Of a stretch of DNA of 16,405 nucleotides, positions 1-5,331 are shown in pieces. The translations under genes and the position numbers were made by a program. Source of the stretch: Candidatus Cloacimonadota bacterium. GTDB lineage: Bacteria; Cloacimonadota; Cloacimonadia; JGIOTU-2; B8-G9. The DNA lies in assembly GCA_003647765.1 (NCBI GenBank), contig QMNM01000005.1, forward strand, positions 1 to 16,405. The letters run 5' to 3'. The notes under the pieces are model-generated. The model searched no databases, was not told where the DNA came from, and saw only the letters and a list, made by a program, of their open reading frames with translations. Each line of letters begins with the position of its first letter. Position 1 is the first letter of the stretch.

Positions 1-1109
1 CCAGAGCCACTTGAAGATTTCCAAGTAAGTCTGAATTTATCATATCCAGAGCCGTAGAACAGAATTCTTTTAGCTCTCGTATTTATATCCTTAAATGGCT
101 GGTCTAAAGAAAAATTATATTTCCTTGCCAATTGACTTAAAATACGATAGGTCCATGAATTTCGTTTTTCGCTGAGTTTACCATAAAAACTAATTGCACC
201 TTGATTTATGGACTTGTTATGGTCATGTATAATTTTATCTAGATTTAATTCCATTCTTACACCTAATCCATTACAGGCAGGACACATTCCAATAGGGCTG
301 TTGAATGAAAACATTTGTGGTGATAATTCAGGATAGCTGATGCCACATTCATAGCACGCATTTTGTTCACTAAAAAATTGGCTTTTATTTCTATCTACAT
401 AACTTACTAACATAACCCCATCCGATAATTTAAGAGCGGTCTCAATTGAATCAGTAAGACGAGCTCTAATATCTGATTTGATAACAATTCTGTCCACGAC
501 AACTTCAATTGTATGTTTGCTCTTTTTGTCCAAAATAATATTTTCATTTACATCTCTAATTATACCATTTATACGAACTCTAACAAAACCTTGCTTACGA
601 ATTTTGTCAATAATGTCTTTAAATTCACCTTTTCTATTTTGCACAAGCGGTGATAGAATTTGGATTTTTGTATTTTGCTCTAAATTCATTAAATAATCAA
701 CCATCTGTTGAGCTGTTTGTGAGCCAACTTTTTTCCCACATTTATAGCAATATTGCGTTCCTATTCTCGCAAACAAGACGCGAAGATAGTCGTAAATTTC
801 TGTTACAGTGCCAACAGTGGAGCGTGGATTTTTACTTGCTGATTTTTGTTCAATAGATACAGCTGGAGAAAGTCCTTCTATGTAATCATAAGCTGGCTTT
901 TCCATCTGTCCCAAAAACTGACGAGCATAAGATGATAATGATTCTATATATCGCCTTTGTCCTTCTGCATATAATGTATCAAATGCTAATGATGATTTCC
1001 CAGAACCACTTACACCAGTGAATACTACGAATTTATTTCTGGGAATCACTACATCAATATGTTTTAAATTATGCTCTGATGCACCTTTAATAACTATTTT
1101 ATTATGCAT
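1..1109 (-). CDS. uvrA: UvrA, excinuclease ABC subunit A (N-terminal part; runs off left edge)
   Basis: This is the damage-recognition ATPase of nucleotide excision repair, which loads UvrB on DNA lesions in the cytoplasm. The frame begins at ATG 1109 and stays open to the left edge, giving about 369 of the roughly 940 residues usual for the family. Visible features: a first Walker A motif GVSGSGKSS at residues 32-40, followed by the UvrA-typical stretch around LAFDTLYAEGQRRY and SLSSYARQFL; and a zinc module with Cys252 and Cys255 (CYEC) paired with Cys276 and Cys279 (CPAC), followed by NGLGV. The signature motif, second ATPase half and C-terminal zinc finger would lie outside the window. 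It is transcribed away from the ACT-domain gene. No sharp Shine-Dalgarno sequence is obvious upstream of the ATG. Identity is secure from motifs; only completeness is unknown. Confidence 0.97.
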   Translation of the reverse strand, partial: MHNKIVIKGASEHNLKHIDVVIPRNKFVVFTGVSGSGKSSLAFDTLYAEGQRRYIESLSSYARQFLGQMEKPAYDYIEGLSPAVSIEQKSASKNPRSTVGTVTEIYDYLRVLFARIGTQYCYKCGKKVGSQTAQQMVDYLMNLEQNTKIQILSPLVQNRKGEFKDIIDKIRKQGFVRVRINGIIRDVNENIILDKKSKHTIEVVVDRIVIKSDIRARLTDSIETALKLSDGVMLVSYVDRNKSQFFSEQNACYECGISYPELSPQMFSFNSPIGMCPACNGLGVRMELNLDKIIHDHNKSINQGAISFYGKLSEKRNSWTYRILSQLARKYNFSLDQPFKDINTRAKRILFYGSGYDKFRLTWKSSSGS

Positions 1110-1266
1110 TTTACCCTCTAATTAAATGGCAGAAATTTTGATAAATAAAACCAATTTTAGCCGTTTTCTTTTTTAGAATTTGATTTTTTAGGTAGTCCTG
1201 TATAAGTCTAATAAAATATCAAAATCCAAATTTCTAATGAGGTAAAAATGGTTAAAGATTTATATC

Positions 1267-1335
1267 GCTCCTACGGAGCTATGATTTGACACTGTAATTA
1301 TTGCTACGAGTATTTCATCCCTACGGGATTTTTTT
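1267..1335. repeat. Two-hairpin intergenic element with TAC loops
   Basis: Two short palindromes of the same design stand 45 bp apart: GCTCC-TAC-GGAGC (1267-1279) and ATCCC-TAC-GGGAT (1317-1329). Each has a 5-bp stem and the same TAC loop. The second is followed by seven T residues (1329-1335), so it could also act as a weak rho-independent terminator on the plus strand. The paired design suggests a dispersed REP-like element rather than a gene-specific regulator. I recall similar TCCTACGGA and CCCTACGGG palindromes between genes of Bacteroidota-like genomes, but could not check this. Confidence 0.6.
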
Positions 1336-1339
1336 CACA

Positions 1340-1378
1340 GAAACTCGACTCGGGTTCTTTGAACTCGAGTCGGGTTTC
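1340..1378 (+). repeat. 18-bp perfect-loop hairpin (GAAACTCGACT family)
   Basis: Arms 1340-1357 and 1361-1378 pair over 18 bp around a TTT loop. The two non-Watson-Crick positions (T1345 with G1373, G1354 with T1364) are G-U pairs if the plus strand is transcribed, but A-C mismatches on the other strand. It lies about 100 bp upstream of the ACT-domain gene. A T-run (1391-1397) starts 12 nt after the stem, too far for a standard terminator. It may be a repeat element or a leader structure of the ACT gene. Confidence 0.6.
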
Positions 1379-1476
1379 ACGGGTTTCCATTTTTTTATTT
1401 GACAGATAACAATAGCAGTCAATTTTTTGTAAAAAAATAATAGTAAAGACAAATATCCTCAATTATGGAGGAAAGA

Positions 1477-1962
1477 ATGGAACGATATAAAACTATTCAT
1501 CAAGGGAGTATTGCTACAATTACTTTACATCAGATTCCACAAAAACCTGGAATCGGTGCTAAAATATTTGATATACTATCTAAAAATAACATAAATGTTA
1601 AGTTAGTTTTTCATACTTTTTATAAAAATGATGTTAGTGATTTAACATTAGCAGTAGATAAAGCAAATTTAGACATCTCATTTAAGTTATTAGAGTCGCT
1701 CAAAGAAGATATAAAAGTTGATAAAATTGATTGTAAAAAGAATTTAGTGATTATATCTATTCACTATATTTCTGGCAAAATGAAGATGAGAGCATTTGCT
1801 ACTGATGTATTCCGGTCAATTACTAATGCACAATGTGATATAGATATGCTTTCTATTTCACATTCTACGATTTCTTGCATAATTCCAGAATCAAAAGTTA
1901 AAGATGTAATATTTTCATTAGAAAGACGATTTAAGGATGAAGTAGCAGTACACCCGATTTAG
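1477..1962 (+). CDS. Stand-alone tandem ACT-domain protein (aspartokinase-regulatory-like)
   Basis: This small 161-residue protein appears to consist only of two ACT domains, about residues 10-75 and 82-160. The segment ITLHQIPQKPGIGAKIFDIL followed by NNINVKLVFH resembles the ligand-binding ACT of the aspartokinase C-terminus (IPDKPGIAAKIF...NINVDMI). The second half, with DIDMLSISHSTISCIIPE, resembles the second ACT (INIEMISTSEIKISVLI). No kinase domain is present. An ATG lies 12 nt earlier at 1465, but GGAGG at 1467-1471 sits 5 nt before ATG 1477, so the downstream start is preferred. It is the only plus-strand gene, facing ppiD across a shared terminator. By analogy it could bind an amino acid, possibly lysine or threonine, and regulate a partner in trans; that is inference. 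The family assignment to ACT is fairly sure, the specific role is not. Confidence 0.8.
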   Translation: MERYKTIHQGSIATITLHQIPQKPGIGAKIFDILSKNNINVKLVFHTFYKNDVSDLTLAVDKANLDISFKLLESLKEDIKVDKIDCKKNLVIISIHYISGKMKMRAFATDVFRSITNAQCDIDMLSISHSTISCIIPESKVKDVIFSLERRFKDEVAVHPI

Positions 1963-2051
1963 ACATTACCAAGATAAGGCTTTGTAATGAGTGAACAAGT
2001 GAAGATGAAATTACAGAACACTGATAAATCCTAATCGTTACCCATAAGTCA

Positions 2052-2146
2052 GCTTCTATTAAAAATCGGCAATAGAAGCCCACAAATTTATTTGTGGATA
2101 TACTGCGAAATAAATTCATGTATACAACTAAAGTTGGGGGCTTCTA
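2052..2146. repeat. Palindromic element with alternative pairings
   Basis: GCTTCTATT (2052-2060) is the perfect inverse of AATAGAAGC (2071-2079). The overlapping segment TAGAAGCCC (2073-2081) is also the perfect inverse of GGGCTTCTA (2138-2146). Between them CCACAAAT (2080-2087) pairs with ATTTGTGG (2090-2097). The first two pairings exclude each other. The AGAAGCCCAC segment plus palindrome recurs at 4253-4277. The element may be a remnant of a small mobile element or a REP-type sequence. Confidence 0.6.
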
Positions 2147-2256
2147 CTATCACTCTTTATATACTTATGGCTAATGGTAAAGATTAAATATACCGATTAT
2201 ACAGGATTTTTAATTCTGTATTTTACTATTGGTGTTAGATCAGTAAATATAAAATT

Positions 2257-2294
2257 AAAAAAAAGGCTGGTATTAAATTAATCCAGCCTTTTTT
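2257..2294. terminator. Bidirectional rho-independent terminator
   Basis: AAAAAAGGCTGG (2259-2270) and CCAGCCTTTTTT (2283-2294) form a perfect 12-bp stem around an A/T-rich 12-nt loop. The A-run on the left and T-run on the right give a U-tract in both directions. It lies about 300 nt after the ACT stop and about 26 nt after the ppiD stop, so it is best placed for ppiD but can stop transcription from either side. Confidence 0.9.
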
Positions 2295-2319
2295 AACATA
2301 TCTGTTACGTTTGTATATA

Positions 2320-4104
2320 TTATATATCAAAGAATTGAGACCGATTATCTACAATTTTAGATTTTTCCTTCATTTTTGTGTACCATTCATCATAAACTTC
2401 TTTTTGTTTTCGTAGTATCATTTTATCCTTCAAATTTTTCTTTTCTTTTTCAAACTGCTTCATATCTTCTGGATGATATTCAATAAGTTTTGCTATATAA
2501 AAAGCTTGTTTGCCTTCTAAAATGGGAGTGATTTTACCAACTTTTTTTAAATTTAGAATAGCACGATTTATCTCTTGTTCTCTGCCTACATCCTTAATAT
2601 AATCTTTCACAGCAAATAGATTAGTAGTTATAAGTTTCAAGTTATTATCATTAGCAACAGTTTGAAATTTATCAGAAGTAATTTGTTTAGCAAGTTCATT
2701 TGCCTTTTTCCGTATCTCTTCTTTTTGTTTTCTATTTTCTATTTTCTTTTTTATTTCATCGGTAACATCAGAGAGTGGCTCATAATGTTCACCCATCTTA
2801 TCGCTAATTATAACCACAATATAATTTCCTCTTCTATCTTTAATAGGTTCAGCAACAGTGCCAATTTTATTATCAAAAGCAAATTTTATAAGTTCAGGAT
2901 TTCTACCAATCTCAGGAATATAAGTTGCAGTTTTTTTGATTTCAGCAGTTTCTTTAATTTCGTATTTTAAATCTTTGGCAATTTTTTCAAAATCTCCATG
3001 TTGCACTCTTTGATAGAAATCTTCAGCTTTTCTTTCAAGATTTTGTTTTGTAGTGATACTCGGTTCTTCTTTTATCAATATATGGCTTGCTCTCACTTCT
3101 TTTTCGCCATCTTTGGTACGAATATCAGTTAGCATTATTATATGCCAACCGAATCTGCTTTTAATTGGTTCACTTATCTCCCCTTTTTTCATAGAAAATG
3201 CTTGTTCTTCAAATGCTTTATCCATTCTTCCTTTTCCGAAGAAACCCAGATCTCCACCTTTATCTGCTGATGGACATAGAGAATATCTCTTTGCAAGCTC
3301 TGCAAAATTCTCTGTATTTATCTGTTTGTATATACTGTCAATCTTTGTTTTTGCTATGAGTTGGTCTTCTAAACTCGGTTCTAAAGGCATAGTGATATAT
3401 TTCAATTTTACAGTGGGTTCTATCTTATAAGCTTCTTTATTTTTATCATAATATTCTGCAATTTCGTCATCAGAAATTTTAACATCTTTAATTGTTTTTG
3501 GGTCAAATACTATTATTTCTGCTTTCCCTTTTCTGTTCTTATCAATATAATCCTGTTTTACTTCCTCATCTGTAACAATAGCAGTTGATTTGATTAAATT
3601 TTGTAATTTTTCCATTGGTAGATAAGACCTGTAATAATTCTCTAAATAGCTCATAAGTCCTGTGTCTGTATTTTGCAGTGCCTGTAAGTATTTATCTTTA
3701 TCAAACTTACCATCTGTTTGTAGATTTTCATTATTTTTTAAGACATCTAATGGTTCGTTTAGTATTTTCCATGCAATTTCTTTATCAGAAACCTTGATAT
3801 TATATTCCTTTATACATTTATCATATATAATTTTTTGCACTAATTGTTTCCACACTTCATCATTCAATTTTTTCATTGTTTGCTCATCAATATCTTTGTC
3901 TGGATTCTGTTGTAAGTAATTTTGATAAGCATTTTGTAGCATTCTATAGTAGTCCTCATACTTTATTTTTTGCCCAGCGATTTCTCCGACCATTGGTTTC
4001 GTCTTCAAAATATCTGTAATCCCCATCAAACCCATACCTAGAATAAAAGCAACTATTATCACCCAAAAGATTGGCTTTGCCATACTACGCATTTTTGTCA
4101 TCAT
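2320..4104 (-). CDS. ppiD: SurA/PpiD-type peptidyl-prolyl cis-trans isomerase
   Basis: This 594-residue membrane-anchored foldase probably assists folding of exported proteins at the periplasmic face of the inner membrane. A single hydrophobic segment at residues about 11-30 follows a short basic N-terminus (KMRSMAK), giving a PpiD-like anchor. A SurA-N-like chaperone region spans about 36-185. A parvulin (PPIC) domain spans about 232-326 and carries the signature FAELAKRYSLCPSA followed by KGGDLGFFGKG and GWHIIML. A second parvulin-like domain begins at VRASHILIKEEPS (337-349) and runs to about 435, but it lacks the KGGDLG-type core and looks degenerate. A Lys/Glu-rich helical C-terminus follows. 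The start at 4104 has AGGAG about 10 nt upstream; a second ATG follows directly at 4101. A TATAAT hexamer (4157-4162, minus strand) is a possible -10 without a well-spaced -35. The symbol rests on architecture; a SurA-like paralogue is the alternative. Confidence 0.88.
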   Translation of the reverse strand: MMTKMRSMAKPIFWVIIVAFILGMGLMGITDILKTKPMVGEIAGQKIKYEDYYRMLQNAYQNYLQQNPDKDIDEQTMKKLNDEVWKQLVQKIIYDKCIKEYNIKVSDKEIAWKILNEPLDVLKNNENLQTDGKFDKDKYLQALQNTDTGLMSYLENYYRSYLPMEKLQNLIKSTAIVTDEEVKQDYIDKNRKGKAEIIVFDPKTIKDVKISDDEIAEYYDKNKEAYKIEPTVKLKYITMPLEPSLEDQLIAKTKIDSIYKQINTENFAELAKRYSLCPSADKGGDLGFFGKGRMDKAFEEQAFSMKKGEISEPIKSRFGWHIIMLTDIRTKDGEKEVRASHILIKEEPSITTKQNLERKAEDFYQRVQHGDFEKIAKDLKYEIKETAEIKKTATYIPEIGRNPELIKFAFDNKIGTVAEPIKDRRGNYIVVIISDKMGEHYEPLSDVTDEIKKKIENRKQKEEIRKKANELAKQITSDKFQTVANDNNLKLITTNLFAVKDYIKDVGREQEINRAILNLKKVGKITPILEGKQAFYIAKLIEYHPEDMKQFEKEKKNLKDKMILRKQKEVYDEWYTKMKEKSKIVDNRSQFFDI

Positions 4105-4233
4105 AAGTATACTCTCCTAAAATTTCTACATAACAAAATTTTATATGTATAATTAAATTATAATAAGATTTTTTAATAGTGCACTGTAAAATAAATTTTG
4201 ATGGATTTTTTATTATATTTTTAATCCCAATAT

Positions 4234-4277
4234 CCAGACAAGTCTGGAGTCCAGAAGCCCACGATTTTAATCGTGTG
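4234..4277. repeat. REP-like double hairpin, second copy of the AGAAGCCCAC element
   Basis: CCAGAC-AA-GTCTGG (4234-4247) forms one hairpin. The sequence AGAAGCCCAC begins at 4253, and CACGATT (4260-4266) pairs with AATCGTG (4269-4275). The second hairpin matches the one at 2074-2097 in position and flank, but two base pairs differ with both partners changed (A-T to G-C, and A-T to T-A), which preserves the stem. Confidence 0.65.
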
Positions 4278-4382
4278 CCTCTATCAAGACCGAAAAATAC
4301 AATATAGAAAATCTATATATCAAAACTAACCTTACATAGCCCTATAAATAGCACTAAAATAAAGTTTTGAATAAGAAAATCA

Positions 4383-4413
4383 TTAGTGTAACTTAGTGTT
4401 CTTAGTGTCTGGG
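4383..4413 (-). repeat. ACACTAAG short-period repeat
   Basis: On the minus strand this reads as three spaced copies of ACACTAA at a period of about 9-10 nt, preceded by CCAG. It is another of the short-period intergenic repeats in this window, related in style but not in sequence to the CACAGAG type. Confidence 0.5.
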
Positions 4414-4439
4414 AAATAAGGAATGGCTGGCATATTACT

Positions 4440-4480
4440 ATTCAGATGTATTCAGATGTATTCAGATGTAATCAGATGTA
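4440..4480. repeat. 10-bp tandem repeat, about four units
   Basis: TTCAGATGTA occurs at 4441-4450, 4451-4460 and 4461-4470 without change, and a fourth unit ATCAGATGTA at 4471-4480 has one substitution. It lies 16 bp beyond the stop of the RRM gene and could vary in copy number. Confidence 0.9.
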
Positions 4481-4483
4481 ATC

Positions 4484-4496
4484 GGGATTAAATCCC
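4484..4496. other. Small palindrome abutting the RRM stop codon
   Basis: GGGATT-A-AATCCC directly adjoins the stop codon of the RRM gene (4497-4499). It could stabilise the transcript end. It has no T-tract in the direction of transcription, so I do not call it a terminator. Confidence 0.4.
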
Positions 4497-4778
4497 TTAG
4501 TATCTTCTTCTATAGCCGCCGCCACTGCTTCTTTTATCTCTATTTCTTGGCGGACGTGCTTCGTCAACTCTCATTGTACGGCCTTTGAAATTTGTACCGT
4601 CCAATGCTTCTTTTGCACTTTCTGCTTCCGATGGGCCAGACATTTCAACAAAGCCAAACCCCTTACCTTCAATTATATTGACCTGTACAACTTCACCATA
4701 ATCGGAGAATAATTCATCCAATTCTTCGTTAGTTACAGAATAATTGAGATTTCCAACATAAAGTCTGCTACCTTGCAT
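4497..4778 (-). CDS. RRM-domain RNA-binding protein
   Basis: This 93-residue protein is almost entirely one RNA recognition motif. RNP2 is LYVGNL at residues 6-11 and RNP1 is KGFGFVEM at 39-46, with aromatic residues Tyr7, Phe41 and Phe43 in the RNA-contact positions. The loop between strands 2 and 3 is short (IIEGKG), a form seen in some bacterial RRM proteins. The C-terminal tail from about residue 74 is basic and Gly/Arg-rich (RPPRNRDKRSSGGG, then RRRY). Such proteins bind single-stranded RNA and in cyanobacteria respond to cold; a chaperone-like role here is inference. The start is firm: AAGGAGGT (4783-4790) precedes ATG 4778. It seems to be a single-gene unit with its own leader, since the gap to lon is 553 bp. 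Confidence 0.93.
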   Translation of the reverse strand: MQGSRLYVGNLNYSVTNEELDELFSDYGEVVQVNIIEGKGFGFVEMSGPSEAESAKEALDGTNFKGRTMRVDEARPPRNRDKRSSGGGYRRRY

Positions 4779-4874
4779 AATAACCTCCTTATTTTTTCTT
4801 ATTTCTCTATGTCCAATAACGTTCCTTTGAAGGTAGAAGCAAGATAGCTATTCTATCCTCGTAACGATAACATT

Positions 4875-4880
4875 ATTATA
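4875..4880 (-). promoter_or_regulatory. Possible -10 box and leader of the RRM gene
   Basis: A perfect TATAAT lies on the minus strand at 4880-4875, preceded by ATG. A start about 7 nt downstream would give a leader of about 90 nt, containing a small hairpin GATAG-AATAG-CTATC (4857-4843, read on the minus strand) and ending in a very strong ribosome binding site. No good -35 box is spaced correctly; TTGTAT at 4907-4902 is 21 bp away. In such A/T-rich DNA the hexamer could be chance. Confidence 0.35.
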
Positions 4881-5091
4881 CATAAGAGAGAACAGTTTTT
4901 AATACAAGTTATTTATAGTAACAGTCAGCCATTCCATATAGTTTCAATATATACAAGCATATATTTTAGCAAAGTAGTGTCCTATAAAAAAAGAAATAAT
5001 TCCTTATGTATAGTAATGTTACCTGCTATTGTTTGCTGTATATATTAAAAAAATTTTATCTTTCCTTTAATGTAAATAATCTTTTGTTGTT

Positions 5092-5205
5092 TATAGCATT
5101 CCACACAATATTCTCCATTGCCACAGAGACACAGAGAGCACAGAGAGAAATTTATGGACACGGAGAGAAAATCTTGGTGTTCCATTACGCTCTAGGCATT
5201 ACGCC
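5092..5205 (+). repeat. Composite repeat module, copy A (CACAGAG plus YTACGCM)
   Basis: The module starts with TATAGCATT (5092-5100), continues with ACACAATATTCT, reaches CATTGCCACAGAGACACAG and further CACAGAG units (to about 5149), and then GGACACGGAGAG. ATCTTGGTGT follows at 5171-5180, and three 7-bp units (TTACGCT, CTAGGCA, TTACGCC) are in register at 5185-5205. Copy B at 9243-9331 shares nearly all of these blocks in the same order. Confidence 0.85.
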
Positions 5206-5295
5206 TTGTGTGTTCTTGCATGAAATTTCTTGGCTAAAAATTTTTTGTGGTTTGCTATATATTTTTGAAATATCCAATTCCTTAATAAAACATAT

Positions 5296-5319
5296 TTGGT
5301 ATAGTTTTATTTATACCAA
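5296..5319 (-). terminator. Hairpin 3' of lon, possible terminator
   Basis: TTGGTATA (5296-5303) and TATACCAA (5312-5319) form a perfect 8-bp stem with an 8-nt loop, 12 nt beyond the lon stop. On the minus strand it is followed by AAATATGTTTTATT, only a broken U-tract, and the stem is A/T-rich, so termination may be weak. Confidence 0.5.
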
Positions 5320-5331
5320 TCAACTGCTAAT

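Larger units (their letters stand above)
1110..1476. other. Divergent intergenic region with hairpin elements
   Basis: This gap lies between the divergent uvrA and ACT-domain starts, so promoters for both should be here. I see no coding potential. Its right half carries a two-hairpin element (1267-1335) and a long hairpin (1340-1378), listed separately. A perfect TTGACA (1399-1404) faces the ACT gene, but no TATAAT-like box lies 16-18 bp downstream, so I do not call a promoter. Confidence 0.6.
1963..2319. other. Intergenic region between convergent genes
   Basis: No gene is supported here. A 62-codon frame on the minus strand (1931-2119) overlaps the end of the ACT gene and has no recognisable motif or ribosome binding site. 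The gap contains a palindromic element (2052-2146) and a bidirectional terminator (2257-2294). Confidence 0.6.
4105..4496. other. Intergenic region upstream of ppiD, downstream of the RRM gene
   Basis: No coding frame is convincing. The region holds, from left to right, the presumed ppiD promoter, a pair of hairpins (4234-4277), an ACACTAAG-type short-period repeat on the minus strand (4383-4413), a 10-bp tandem repeat (4440-4480) and a small palindrome against the RRM stop codon (4484-4496). Confidence 0.6.
4779..5331. other. 553-bp intergenic region between lon and the RRM gene
   Basis: The left part (4779-4880) is probably the leader and promoter of the RRM gene. From 4881 to 5091 I see only A/T-rich sequence. 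From 5092 to 5205 lies a composite repeat module, and 5296-5319 is a hairpin just after lon. A long plus-strand open frame from 5006 runs through the repeat into antisense lon and is not considered a gene. Confidence 0.6.

Noticed and set aside
1399-1404. TTGACA as the -35 box of the ACT gene
   Set aside because: No TATAAT-like sequence lies 16-18 bp downstream; in A/T-rich DNA a single hexamer is not enough.
1931-2119. 62-codon minus-strand frame
   Set aside because: Overlaps the ACT gene antisense and the palindromic element; no recognisable protein features.
2662-3919. Three plus-strand open frames opposite ppiD
   Set aside because: They are antisense shadows of the ppiD reading frame in A/T-rich DNA, with low-complexity Phe/Ser-rich products.
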